DNA of 64,000 bases, taken from SIG480 sp045539475. Lineage in GTDB: Bacteria > Bacillota > Clostridia > Oscillospirales > JAAYXM01. The DNA lies in NCBI GenBank assembly GCA_045539475.1, contig JAZQFJ010000002.1, positions 29,363 through 93,362 on the forward strand. The letters run 5' to 3'. Positions 27,894 to 39,100 of the stretch are shown piece after piece (within the stretch, counting starts at the first letter, position 1; each line of letters begins with the position of its first letter). The position numbers and the translations under genes were made by a program. The notes under the pieces were generated by a model, which worked only from the letters and a program-made list of their open reading frames with translations, searched no databases and was not told where the DNA came from.

Positions 27894-28325
27894 ATGAATA
27901 TTTATCAGATTTCTGTTTTTCTTGAAAACCGCGCAGGTCAGCTTGCAGAGGTTACAGGCCTTCTTGCTGAGAACGGCATCAATCTCCGTGCAATATCCAT
28001 TGCAGAAACAACCGATTACGGTGTTCTCCGTATGATTGTTGACGATGCAGAACGCGCATCCTCAATTCTTCTCTCTCAGGGGAATATTCTCACGATGACT
28101 CCCGTCTGCGTAGTTGCAGTACCCGATCGTCCGGCAGGGCTTTCCGAGGTCCTCGGCATTATTTCCGATGCAGGAATTGATATTGAGTATATGTATTCAA
28201 TCCTCAGACACGGCGACGAAAAGGCATATATGGTTTTCCGTGCAAGCGATGAGGAAAAGCTTGTTGAAACCTTTAAAGCAAAGGGAATAGCAATCGCCGC
28301 AAAATCTGATCTCGGCTTAAAGTAA
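27894..28325 (+). CDS. Tandem ACT-domain protein
   Basis: 143 residues made of two ACT domains (about 1-70 and 72-140), each starting with a beta strand and a DRPAG/NRAGQL-type ligand loop. ACT domains bind amino acids and usually act as allosteric sensors. Stand-alone tandem ACT proteins of this kind are often found next to paaK and iorAB. A reasonable inference is that it senses an aromatic amino acid and modulates a partner in the operon. A GGAGGGT site precedes the ATG, and a strong terminator follows. Confidence 0.88.
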   Translation: MNIYQISVFLENRAGQLAEVTGLLAENGINLRAISIAETTDYGVLRMIVDDAERASSILLSQGNILTMTPVCVVAVPDRPAGLSEVLGIISDAGIDIEYMYSILRHGDEKAYMVFRASDEEKLVETFKAKGIAIAAKSDLGLK

Positions 28326-28345
28326 ATTAAATCAAGAATGGTAAA

Positions 28346-28384
28346 AGATGTATCGTTGAAACTTATTCAACGGTACATCTTTTT
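28346..28384 (+). terminator. Terminator of the iorAB operon
   Basis: AGATGTATCGTTGAA pairs with TTCAACGGTACATCT around a short ACTTA loop, followed by TTTT. It closes the T-box operon 20 bp after the ACT gene. Confidence 0.85.
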
Positions 28385-28495
28385 GTTCTTTTCAGCAGGT
28401 CAGTATAACATGAAAAGCGGAAAGATATTTCACCAAGCTGCTGAATACCTACAGACAAACCGCAAATACTAACCGTATTATGTTTCGGAGGAAGT

Positions 28496-29806
28496 ATGAT
28501 GGAGTCTGTTTGGAAAAAGGATGCCCGGCACATCTCGTTTGACGCTTTGAAAGGGAACAAAACCACCGATGTTTTAATCATCGGTGGGGGGATTGCGGGC
28601 ATTTTGTGCGCGTACAAATTAAAAAATGCAGGTGTGGATTGCATTCTTGCGGAAGCCGGAAATATTTGCGGCGGCGTCACACAAAACACAACAGCGAAAA
28701 TTACGCTCGGTCACGGCTTGATTTATGACAAGCTGATAAAACGCTTTGGCGAGGAAAAGGCGCGGCTTTATCTGGAAGCCCAGACGCATGCAGGTAAAGA
28801 ATACGCCGACCTTTGCCGCAATATCGACTGTAACTTTGAAATAAAGGATTCTTATGTGTATTCTCTTGATAACCGCAGAAAGCTTGAGCGGGAAATTGAA
28901 GCTTTGCATCGCCTCGGCGCGAAAGCTGAATTTTCAGATGTCGGAGAACTGCCGTTTGAGGTTGCGGGTGCGGTGCGCCTGCGGGGGCAGGCGCAGTTTC
29001 ACCCTTTAAGATTCCTGCATGCGCTTGCAAAGGATTTGCCTATACACGAAAACACCAAGGTAACAGAGTTCTTGCCAAACAAGGTTGTAACCAACCATGG
29101 AAGCATAAGCTTCAGAAAGCTTCTCATCGCAACTCATTTTCCTATATTCAATAAACACGGCTCGTATTTCATAAAGCTCTATCAGCACCGGTCATACGTT
29201 CTTGCGCTCCGCGGTGCACAGAGTATAAACGGAATGTACGTGGATGAATCGGAAAGCGGTCTTTCGTTCCGCACATATGGTGATCTACTTCTTCTCGGCG
29301 GCGGAGGGCACCGCACCGGAAAACAGGGCGGTTGCTGGCAAGAGCTTGAAGCTTTTGCCGCAGAAGCTTATCCAAATTCGGAAATTGTTTCCAGATGGGC
29401 AACTCAGGATTGTATGACGTTGGACAGTATTCCGTATATAGGCAGGTATTCCGCATCTACGCCTGACGTATACGTAGCAACCGGCTTTAATAAATGGGGA
29501 ATGACAAATGCAATGGTCGCCGCGGATATCCTCTGCGACCTCGTTATGGAAAAACAAAACCCGTATGCCGAAGTCTTTTCACCGTCGCGCAGCATCCTGC
29601 ACCCTCAGCTTGCTATCAACGCTTTTGAATCAACCGTAGGGCTTCTGACCCCCACTGCTCCGCGCTGTCCGCATCTTGGATGCGCACTTAAGTATAACCG
29701 TGCCGAGCATACGTGGGATTGCCCGTGCCACGGCTCGCGATTTGACGAAAATGGCGAGGTTATTGATAACCCCGCCACTGATGACAATGAAAGTATTGGA
29801 AAATAA
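28496..29806 (+). CDS. FAD-dependent oxidoreductase with C-terminal Rieske domain
   Basis: 436 residues. The N-terminal DAO-type FAD domain has the dinucleotide motif GGGIAG near residue 28; the C-terminal ~70 residues hold a Rieske [2Fe-2S] centre with CPHLGC and CPCHGSRF. No signal peptide is visible, so cytoplasmic. The family is widespread but its physiological substrate is not known. A GGAGGAA site lies just before two adjacent ATG codons. It stands alone between the iorAB terminator and the convergent araC-type gene. Confidence 0.87.
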   Translation: MMESVWKKDARHISFDALKGNKTTDVLIIGGGIAGILCAYKLKNAGVDCILAEAGNICGGVTQNTTAKITLGHGLIYDKLIKRFGEEKARLYLEAQTHAGKEYADLCRNIDCNFEIKDSYVYSLDNRRKLEREIEALHRLGAKAEFSDVGELPFEVAGAVRLRGQAQFHPLRFLHALAKDLPIHENTKVTEFLPNKVVTNHGSISFRKLLIATHFPIFNKHGSYFIKLYQHRSYVLALRGAQSINGMYVDESESGLSFRTYGDLLLLGGGGHRTGKQGGCWQELEAFAAEAYPNSEIVSRWATQDCMTLDSIPYIGRYSASTPDVYVATGFNKWGMTNAMVAADILCDLVMEKQNPYAEVFSPSRSILHPQLAINAFESTVGLLTPTAPRCPHLGCALKYNRAEHTWDCPCHGSRFDENGEVIDNPATDDNESIGK

Positions 29807-29818
29807 AAAATATCTTTC

Positions 29819-30835
29819 TTAGTAATGCAATAACGATATCTGATGCTCTTCAAACATTTCATCGGTATATAGTGGCGCCCATGTCATACTCTTCACGCTT
29901 GCACGGAAAATATCGTCTCCGACTTCGCGCTGCCATTTGCCTATCTTCTTGCGAAGCGAAAGGGGAGAAACACCGTAAATCTCTCTGCAGACCTGTGCAA
30001 GGTGCGAACTGTCAAAAAATCCGCACTCTGCGGCGATTTCCGCAATGCTCTTGTCTGTGATTTTCAAAAGCGTAAATGCATTACGCATACGCAGGGAAGT
30101 TATGTAGCTGTGGCACGTCTGACCAATAGTTGAGTTGAATGCAGATGTAAAAGTCCTTCGCGACATCATTGCAACGCTACTTAGCTCGTCAATTGTCATT
30201 TTTTTTGCTGTGTTGGCGAGAAGATATGCCATCGCTTCGTCAATGCACTCCATCCTCGTGCGTATCTGCGCAAGCTCAATTTTGTTTACCGACGTGTCAA
30301 TGCTCCTTACGAAAATTTCAAGAAGCCGCACAATGTCGTTGAGGATTTTGTTAATGTGCATCGCCATGTGGTTCTGATATTCTGCTAAAATGTCCGAGCA
30401 GATAAGATCTGCAAGCTGCTTGTCGCGTCCTGTAATCGTAGTGTGCGGGGCAAGGTAAAACGAATCAAAAGACGCATCCTCAAAGGTATGTCCTAAAAAC
30501 GGGACATTGTTGCTCTCAAGAAAGTTCTTTTTTATCGAAATCTGATAAACTATCGCCTCTTCAAGGTTAGTTTCAGAGGTGTCTATTCTGTGTATCATAT
30601 ACGGGAAGATAACCGCGGCGCTTCCCGCTTTTTGCGGATAGGTAACGCCGTTTATCGTGTGGAGCCAGCTACCTGAAACAGTGTACCATATCTGCAGATA
30701 ATCGTGCCAGTGGGGACTGTTTATTTTGTTGTGAGAAACCATTTGCACGGTAAAGGGCAATATGTCAAACATGCGATTGTTAATGCTAAGCGCCGGAACG
30801 CAAACATCAAACGCATCAAAAAGAACCTTATTCAA
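29819..30835 (-). CDS. AraC-family transcriptional regulator with N-terminal cupin domain
   Basis: 338 residues. N-terminal half is cupin-like (PHWHDYLQIWY metal/ligand-type segment near residue 43), as in sugar-responsive AraC regulators; the C-terminal ~100 residues hold two helix-turn-helix motifs (MTIDELSSVAMMSRRTFTSA region and IAEIAAECGFFDSSHLAQVC region). The start is TTG 30835, 8 nt after AGGAGG. It is transcribed away from the secreted polysaccharide-degrading genes, so it is the natural candidate to control them. The ligand is unknown. Confidence 0.88.
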   Translation of the reverse strand: MNKVLFDAFDVCVPALSINNRMFDILPFTVQMVSHNKINSPHWHDYLQIWYTVSGSWLHTINGVTYPQKAGSAAVIFPYMIHRIDTSETNLEEAIVYQISIKKNFLESNNVPFLGHTFEDASFDSFYLAPHTTITGRDKQLADLICSDILAEYQNHMAMHINKILNDIVRLLEIFVRSIDTSVNKIELAQIRTRMECIDEAMAYLLANTAKKMTIDELSSVAMMSRRTFTSAFNSTIGQTCHSYITSLRMRNAFTLLKITDKSIAEIAAECGFFDSSHLAQVCREIYGVSPLSLRKKIGKWQREVGDDIFRASVKSMTWAPLYTDEMFEEHQISLLHY

Positions 30836-30906
30836 GCAACATACCTCCTTTCGGGAATTTCATCTTCTGTATTTATATATCGAAACATTTTTCCAGACCC
30901 ACCCGT

Positions 30907-30949
30907 GTCGTCCTGAGCGGAGCCAAAGGCGCAGTCGAAGGATCTCTTT
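30907..30949. repeat. Short interspersed repeat (GTCGTCCTGAGCGGAGCC type)
   Basis: The segment beginning GTCGTCCTGAGCGGAGCC and ending AGTCGAAGGATCTC closely resembles a short, high-copy intergenic repeat known from many gut Firmicutes (pattern TCATCCTGAGCGGAGCG...AAGGATC). Only one copy is in the window, so copy number in this genome cannot be judged here. Confidence 0.55.
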
Positions 30950-31061
30950 CATCCTCTATATCTATATAATACAACATTTTGTCTTGTTTTGCAAGAATTT
31001 TCTCTTGGAAAAAAGGGCGATAAAATCCCGCGGAGTTTGCCCGTTTTTCCTATTTTATACA

Positions 31062-31091
31062 TTGCTTTTTTGTCCTTCAAAATGTTACAAT
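31062..31091 (+). promoter_or_regulatory. Promoter of the surface-protein locus
   Basis: TTGCTT (31062-31067), 18-bp spacer, TACAAT (31086-31091), 38 bp before the ATG at 31130. Confidence 0.55.
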
Positions 31092-31129
31092 ATAATTACA
31101 ATAAATTAAACTTGGAGGTTTAAGTAATT

Positions 31130-33124
31130 ATGAAAAAATTTCTATCGATTCTAATCGCAATTTCCCTGATTATTTCAATGATTCCGGCTGCATTCGCAGC
31201 AGGGGAGACGGTGACTACTTCTCATGTGGAGACGTATGCATTCAATTATTCTGCTATCGGTCTGTCTGAAGTGACATTGCTTTCTAAAATAGATGGAACC
31301 GCAATTGATGGTGAAGGGAATAACATCTATGAAAAATACGGATGGAAGTATTTCGATATGTCCGATGCTCTTTTAGCAAAAGAGAGCACAATCAGTAAGA
31401 AGAATGTAGGAGCTGTTGGGAGTTCTACAAATGGTATAGTATTTTCTATAGCTTCAGCTGGCGCAGGTGTTGATTTGTCTTTTTCTCTTTCTCTTAAGGC
31501 TCCGAGTGATAGTGGGTTTTACTATCCGAAGTTAGTTTGGTATACCGGAAGTGGTTCACAAACTTTGAAATGGTATATGTCAGAAAAAATGATCGGGAAT
31601 GACAACGTGGAAGATTATGTAAACGATGATTTTTTGATAATGAATAAAACTGGACTTTCGACTGGAGATTATGAAGATAAGTCAAGCTATGAACAGTATG
31701 AATACCCCTCGTTGTGTTCAGATGTTGCAGTTTATTTATCATCAAACAAAGAAATTGTTACAGCGTTTGCAAGTGCAAAGAAAAATTACAAATTTAAAGC
31801 CGTTACGCTTATGCCCATCCTCGGCCCGGATATGACAACGGTAATCAAGAACGATGATGATACAACAGCATCAGCTCTCACCCTTAACCTTGTTAACAAC
31901 AAGCAGCAGACAGTTACACTGCACACAACGGTTACCGGCACAACAGACGGAACGAATTCGGTTACTATGCCTGTATCCAACAACTTCATTACATACAAAT
32001 CCTCGAATGAAGCTGTCGCAACTGTTGCAGCAGACGGAACAATTACAGCAGTGGGCGGCGGAACAGCAACAATTTACGCAGAAAGCTCTGATAAGAAGTA
32101 TAATTCTTTGAACAACGGCATTGCTGTAACCGTCACCACACCTGTAGTGCCGGACGAGCCGGGCGAGGCAGTGACAGACACAACAGTAAGCGTTGCAGTT
32201 CAGTCTGAAAACACAGACGAAGGCACAGTATCGTGGGACGGCGAAACAGTAGGCGCAGTCAATATGGGAGATACGGTAACTGCAACCGCAACAGCAAATG
32301 AAGGTTATGTGTTCAAATTCTGGAAAAATGCTTCCGATCAGGTTCTCTCCGATAAGGCAAGCGAAAGCTTTGTTATCAACACAAACTCTGCAATTACTGC
32401 CGTGTTTGATAAGGTTGATGATACAGCAGACACATTCAGCGTAGAGCTTTACAATGCAAACGGTATGCCGTTTGATAATAAGACTGTAAACAAAGAAACA
32501 ACCTTTGCAGAAGCAATCGAGGGAGTAAAAACTCCGATATACACAGGCTTTGGTACATTCAAGCACTGGAGTATGTATGCTGATGAATCAAAGATTGCTG
32601 ACGATATGCTGATAACGAAAAACACCCGCGCAGTCGCAATATTCAATGAATCGACAGAAAAATATACTGTCAGTGTAAATGGCACTCCGATGCATAGTGA
32701 TGTATTGTACGGCAAAGAGGTAACTGTTTCGTCCACCGCTTCTGATTTCTCATACTGGAAGCTTGGCGAGAAAATCGTAAGCTACAATCCGAATTACAAA
32801 TTCACAGTATGGGGAGAAGTTGACCTCACTGAAGTTACGGGAGAAAGTGTGACCGCAGCTCCGGTTGCAGTTCTTGACGAAGTAGATGGCAATCCGCTTC
32901 TTATCTACAGTGTGCCGACAGGCTGTAGCGTTGTAGAAGCAGGCATTCTCTTCGGTTCAACAAAAAATATAAACATCTACTCTGTTGACGGCTCACGCGC
33001 TGCTGCGGCAAGAGGAACAGGTCAGTTCACAGCACAGCCGAAAGAAAGCGATAAAGCAGTTGCGCGCGGATACCTTATCTTCAAGAACACAAGCGGAGAA
33101 ATCCGTATACTTTACGCAGACTAA
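31130..33124 (+). CDS. Secreted Ig-like / InlB-type repeat protein
   Basis: 664 residues with a clear signal peptide (basic MKKF start, hydrophobic core, AFAAG cleavage region near residue 24). Residues about 25-225 form an unrecognised beta-rich module related in layout to the modules of the next protein (C-terminal YKFKA strand). A bacterial Ig-like (Big_2) domain follows at about 240-345 (YKSSNEAVATVAADGTITAVGGG), then two InlB B-repeat-like domains (about 350-435 and 440-505, with FKFWKN and FKHWSM). The last ~90 residues are a domain I do not recognise. No SLH or sortase motif, so it is either released or held by another surface component. A binding or scaffold role in polysaccharide capture is an inference. 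Confidence 0.8.
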   Translation: MKKFLSILIAISLIISMIPAAFAAGETVTTSHVETYAFNYSAIGLSEVTLLSKIDGTAIDGEGNNIYEKYGWKYFDMSDALLAKESTISKKNVGAVGSSTNGIVFSIASAGAGVDLSFSLSLKAPSDSGFYYPKLVWYTGSGSQTLKWYMSEKMIGNDNVEDYVNDDFLIMNKTGLSTGDYEDKSSYEQYEYPSLCSDVAVYLSSNKEIVTAFASAKKNYKFKAVTLMPILGPDMTTVIKNDDDTTASALTLNLVNNKQQTVTLHTTVTGTTDGTNSVTMPVSNNFITYKSSNEAVATVAADGTITAVGGGTATIYAESSDKKYNSLNNGIAVTVTTPVVPDEPGEAVTDTTVSVAVQSENTDEGTVSWDGETVGAVNMGDTVTATATANEGYVFKFWKNASDQVLSDKASESFVINTNSAITAVFDKVDDTADTFSVELYNANGMPFDNKTVNKETTFAEAIEGVKTPIYTGFGTFKHWSMYADESKIADDMLITKNTRAVAIFNESTEKYTVSVNGTPMHSDVLYGKEVTVSSTASDFSYWKLGEKIVSYNPNYKFTVWGEVDLTEVTGESVTAAPVAVLDEVDGNPLLIYSVPTGCSVVEAGILFGSTKNINIYSVDGSRAAAARGTGQFTAQPKESDKAVARGYLIFKNTSGEIRILYAD

Positions 33125-33142
33125 TATCCAAAACATACCTGT

Positions 33143-33166
33143 AGCGGAGAGCTAACCCTCTCCGCT
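33143..33166 (+). other. Intercistronic hairpin
   Basis: AGCGGAGAG/CTCTCCGCT with a 6-nt loop, without a T-run after it. It lies between the two big secreted-protein genes and may stabilise the upstream message or act as a weak terminator. Confidence 0.5.
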
Positions 33167-33197
33167 ATAATAAAAGAGAAGTGTGAAAGGAGTTTTT

Positions 33198-36100
33198 ATG
33201 AAACGTATATTATCACTGCTTTTAGCAATCTCAATGCTGATATCGCTGCTTCCTGCAGTATCGGCAGGGGAGACGGAAATGGAATACACATCCCCCGGAA
33301 TAACAATTGTTTATGACATTTCCGGATATCTTGACGGAGCAGGAACCCTGAACGGTGAAGCCGGATTTGGGGGTAAAGGCTATAACGGCATAACTTATGA
33401 TAGCTCAAACGGCTTTTTTGCGTATGCAGCAAGTAAATATAACAAAAAATACTGCTGGAACGGAGCTAATGAGTATTCCGACGGAAGCTATATGAACTTC
33501 CGTAAAGAAACCGGCTCAAGAAGAAACGGCCTCCAGATAAATACAAAAAGAGACAGCTGGTTTGCGCTTCGCGTATATGTTCCGAAAAGCGGAATATATA
33601 CACCAAAAGCTACATATTGGGCATATGGAAAACAAGGAGAGACGTACCTTGATTACTTCCTTATAAAAAATGACGGTACGGAAATAAGCACGCTTCTTGA
33701 CGACAGTAACCTCACATCGGAAAATATCGGCTATGTCGGCAGCAAGCGCTGTGAAGATACATCAAAAACAAGCGGACAAACATTTGTGTTTGATGAAGCG
33801 TTTGAAAAAACGGTAACGCTTGATGAGGGAGAATATTTCCTCGTTTATAAGCCGAGAGTTGCGACCGTACATTCCGATGGAAACTTTGTTTTTTGCTCAA
33901 ACTTCACGCTTGACGGCTCACCTGACGGTGACGACACGAGCGACCCTGTTCCGATGATGGCACTCCTTACGTCCGATAGCGTGCGCGTGTTTGATAACGG
34001 AACGGCACAGCTTAAAATGACGCTTTGCATGAGCGATGGCTCAACAAAGACCGCAACCGGCGCAAGGTTTGAGGTAACGGAAGAGACGTCTGTCTTTGCA
34101 TCGGTTGATTCGGAAACAGGTCTTGTTTCCGGTATCGCACCCGGAACTGCAAAGTTCCGCGCAAACATAACGGTTGACGGCAAAGAATTTATCGCAGAAA
34201 CCTCACTTGCAGTAGTGAGCGGTAAGATTGCGGGAATAAAGGTTAAGTACGATTTGTCCGCTGTCGTGTCTAAGTTGTCTGCTGCCGGTGAAACTCTTCA
34301 CGGACCGGAAAGCTTTGGCGGTAAGGGCTACAACGTATTTACTTATGATGAAACCAACGGCTTCTTCGAATATGCCGCAAACAAAACGAAAGACATTCAC
34401 AGCTGGGATGAAGGCGGGTACGACTATTCTGTAACAATAAAGCGCGATGTGACCAAAATGCGCTCGATAGGCGATATATACGGTCTGCAGTTTTTGTCGC
34501 AGTATGTGACAAGTGAAGGCGTTTTTAACTCCTGGTTTGCGTTGAAAATCAAGGTTCCGCTTTCGGGTGTCTACACCCCCAAGGTGACATATGTAAAGTA
34601 TGATAAGGACGGCGAGACCTATCTTGATTATTTCCTTATAAAGGATGACGGCACGGAAATGAGCGAGCTTCTTGCCGATGAAAACCTTACAACACAGAGT
34701 GAGGGCTATATCGGAAGCAAGCGCTCGGATGAGTATGTCGACGGCAAGGGGCAGAGCATCGTCATTGACGAAGCCTTTGAAGATGAAGTTAACCTTGATG
34801 AAGGTGAGTATTATCTTGTCTACAAGCCTCGTGTTGTGGTAAATGCTACAAATTGGATAGGAAACTATTCGTTTGCATCCAGCTTCACGCTCGACGGAGG
34901 AGACACGAAAGAGCCTGTGCCGATGTATACGCGCGTTAAAGCTGACAGCGCAGAAATCTACGCCGGCGGCGGAATTACGCAGGTCTCGGCGGACGTATAC
35001 ATGAGCGACGGTACGGTGGAAAAGGGGGATGATGTAAAGCTTACATCCCTTACGCCTAGCTTTGCTTCGGTAAACGATATTTTCAGTGTTGTTATCGGTG
35101 AAAACGTGGGAACAGCAAAGCTTTCCGCTGTTGTAACCCACAAGGGTGTAACCCTTGCCGATGCAGAGCTCACAATACCGGTTGTCGAAAATCCGTCAAA
35201 GCCGGGCGAGGGTGAAAAAGTTGTTTATGACATTTCTTCATATCTTGATAGCGTAAGCTCACTTAACGGTGAAGACGGGCTAAAGTACGCAGATATTACA
35301 TTTGATTCCACCGGTAGCAACTGGGCATATGCCGGCGGTAAGACGAAAGGGAAATACAACTGGACAGACGACGGCTGGAAGCATACCACATATAGCGTAG
35401 ATGCAGAGCTTGGCGGCGGTGGTTACACTCGTTTCAGAGCATCTGCAAATTCCGGTTACAACGGTTTGCAGATGCACGCAAGCTATGACACGTGGTTTGC
35501 TTTGAAAATTAAAGTTCCGCGCACAGGTATGTATCTCCCTGCTTCAACATATTGGATGTACGGCGGAAGAGGAAACGGCGCTGAAAGTTATATGGACTAT
35601 TTCCTCATAGAGGATGACGGCTCGGAGATAACTGCGCTTCTTGATGATTCGAAGTTTACCACATCAAACGAAAATTACATCGGAAGCAAGCTGAGTGTAG
35701 ACGCTTCTCTTTCAAGCGGACAAAGCTACGTCGTTAACGAGCCGTTTGATGATACAATATCTCTTGAAGAAGGAGAATACTATCTCGTATACAAGCCACG
35801 CAATGTAAAGGGCAGCAGCAACTATGCAATGGCGTCAAACTTCACGCTTGACGGCGTAAACTGCGTCAAGGATTTCTACGTTGATATCAAATCCGATATT
35901 GACTGGAATGAGTCTACAAAGATTTCCGTTCTTCCTGTTCGCCTTGACGGTACTGCCGTTTCGAACGGTCAGTACACCGTAACCTACAAAAGCTCAAAGG
36001 ATATTGTGGCAACTGTTTCGCCCGACGGCACGGTAAAGGGCGTGGGCGAAGGAACTGCAAACATCACGGTGACGATTGATGACGGTATAGGCTCGATAAC

Positions 36101-39100
36101 CAAAACCGTTCCGGTTACCGTAACCGATACCACGGGAATGAATGATATAATTTTCAACCTCAGCGAAAAGCTTTATGTAAATCAAAAAGTTCTTCTTGAT
36201 ATCGATGCTGTAATGAACAGTGAAAACGTTCTCGATATTCCGTCTGAACATATCTCATATAACTATTCTCCGGCGGGAGTTGTAACAATCAGCAGCGGCA
36301 TTTTGACGGCGCTCGCGGAAGGTGAGGTCACCGTTACAACCGAGGTTGATTTCCGCGGTAAAAAGATAACCCGTGAAAACAGAATTACCGTTGTTCCGGA
36401 TGACGGTAAAACCGAACCGAATATTCATACCTATAAAATGCGTGAAAACGCACTGAATAATGCCGCAAAATACGATTGGGCAAAAAAACTGCGTGATAAT
36501 GCGGCAAAAGCGGCGGATAAAGTGCTTCCTAATCTGGAACTTCTACGTGCGCAAATTTACGGCGAGGGTATTCCGCGCGGACGCCAGCTCGGATGTAAAG
36601 GTGATGACTATTACAGCTATTGCCGCTATTGCCATGCAAACATAGAGGGCGAATATTCATGGAGTTACGATTTTATAAACCGTCCGTGGCAGGTGCAATG
36701 CGGTGCGTGTAAGCGCCTTTTCCCAAGTAACGACTTTGAAAGCTTCCTCAAACTTGGCCTTGACGAAAGCGGTTTGTATTTTGATGTAGACCGCGCACGT
36801 CAGGCACACCACGAAATGCTTTTCCACAAGGACGGAAGTGAATGCACTTGCGAAAAGCCGGCAAAGGCAAACACGCCCGAGTGGTATATCTTCTACGGCT
36901 ACGGCAATCCAAAAGGCTATCTCTATAATGAGCTTTACAGTGAAATAAGGGAAAGCAACGAGGACCCGTGGGGAGATAAAATAACGTGGAATAAAGAAAC
37001 AATAAAAGATGAGAAGGGCGAAGTGATAGAGATCATCGACCACGGCGCTGACCTTGGTACGTACCGCGATGAAAACGGTAAAGTTCTCTGGCAGGGCGGT
37101 GATATGTGGGGCGTAGATGACGGATGGGGATATCTCCCGGGACGTACTTATACCGACGGACTTACAGAACGCCACGGCTATATCTCATTATATAACTATA
37201 ATTTCTGGTCGTATTTTTACACCGATATTATAGATGTTCTTGCAGATGCTTATCTGTATACCGGAGATGAAAAATACGGACTTGCCGGAGCAAAATTTCT
37301 CGACAGAGTTGCAGATGTATGGGACAGCCTTGATGCCTACTATTTCAGAAATATGTTTATGAATACCTCCGGCGGTGTCGGAATGGGCGCAGCAGTAGGT
37401 AAAATCAACGATTCATATCTGGGAAGAACATTTACCAACGCGGTAGATACGTTCTATCCGATGATAACAAACGAGACGCTTATCCGCGAGCTTTCCGGGG
37501 AGGCTGAACTTCGCGGACTCGAAAATAAAAAGATGAGCTCGGAGGATATCTGGCGTAACTGGGCAGACGGAATTCTTATAGCGAGTGCCAATATGTGTAT
37601 GGACGGACGTATCAACGGAAACTACGGTCAGGCACAGGCTGTTGCGGCGATTGCCGCCATTGTGCTCAATGAACAGCCGAAAACCGATGAAATTATAGAA
37701 TGGCTCTATAAAAACGGTAAAACAGAAAGTGACAAAACCGTTTCCGGCGGTCAGTTTGAACCTAAGATAATTAACGATGTTGACCGTGATGGTATGGGTA
37801 ATGAAGCATCCCCGAGATATAATACCTCGTGGATATCTAACCTTCGCAACTTCGCGGATGCTCTTCTTAAATATGAAGGCGAAAGAAATTATAATCCGTA
37901 TGAAAACCCGAAGTTTTTAAAGATGCTTGACCCGCAAATGAATATCCTTCTTGCGAGCTCCAAGCACCCGAATGTTGGTGACGCGGGAGATCCGGCGTCA
38001 ATAACCTTGAACGGTTCGACAAGTATATGGTATAACGCTTTCACGAAAGTGAAAAACGAAGAATACAAACGTAAGTTTGCTCAGTATCTTTATGAGGTGA
38101 CTGACGGAAACCTCGCATCTTTCGGTCAGAGCATCTTTGCTGAAAACCCCCAAAGTGCAGAAGAAGAGATTATGGCATATGTTGATGTCAATAAAAAGCC
38201 GGAAAGCACAATGCTCACGGGCTATGGTATTGGCATCCTGCGCGACGGTGCAAATTACAAATCTGCAAGCGCATCCACCGCGAAGAACACGCATCGTGAT
38301 TTCTGGATGTGGTTTGGTAATACCGGCGCGTCACACGCACATCAGGATGCACTCAACATCGGTATTGATGCATTCGGTCTTGATGTAGCACCGGACCTTG
38401 GCTATCCGGAGGATACAAGCTACACTCCGAACCGTCTCCAGTGGGTAAATACAACGATTTCTCATAACACTGTTGTAGTCGATGAAAAGCAGCAGGCAGG
38501 AGTAAGTGGAATCCATGGTTACCCTTACCATTTTGATGACAGCGGCAAAGTGAAGCTCATGGACGCAGATATGAAATCCGTCTATCCGCAGACTGAGAAT
38601 TACCGCAGAACTATAGTTATGGTGCAGGCTAACGACGATGTTGCATACGGAATAGATTTCTTCCGTGTAACGGGCGGAAACCACCATCTCTTCAGCTTCC
38701 ATTCTCAGGCGGAAAACGCATATCCCATAAGCGGAATAGAGCTTACGCCTGACCCCGTTGTTCAGGATGCAAACGGAAAAGACATCATCGGCAGCTACGC
38801 CGGACCTGATGCACCGTTTGGTAAAGATCCGGATACAAAAGATGCGTGGGAATATGAAACCTTCTATCCGCGCGGATATACATGGCTTAAAAATGTCCGC
38901 CGTGACAAATCACCGGATGCACAGTTCACGGTAGAGTTTGACGTTCAGGACTACCGCAAGGTGCTTACGGACGGAAAAGGAATTAAGCTTCGTATGACGC
39001 AGTTTAACAACTTCACTCCTACCGAAGTTGCAATAGCCGGCGGATATGTTACAAAGAAGAGCACAACTAAAATGATGCCTGATACGTGGGATTACGTTCT

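Larger units (their letters stand above)
30836..31129. other. Intergenic control region between araC-type gene and surface locus
   Basis: 294 bp without a gene. It carries a dispersed-repeat-like segment (30907-30949), a promoter at 31062-31091 for the rightward genes, and the GGAGGT-type site before ATG 31130. The divergent layout makes it the likely binding region of the AraC regulator. Confidence 0.6.

Noticed and set aside
28410..28472. 20-codon open frame before the FAD/Rieske gene
   Set aside because: No ribosome site and no recognisable similarity; more likely chance or remnant sequence.
34203..35141. Minus-strand open frame (312 codons) inside the giant lyase gene
   Set aside because: Shadow frame; the plus strand has signal peptide, repeats and domains spanning it without interruption.
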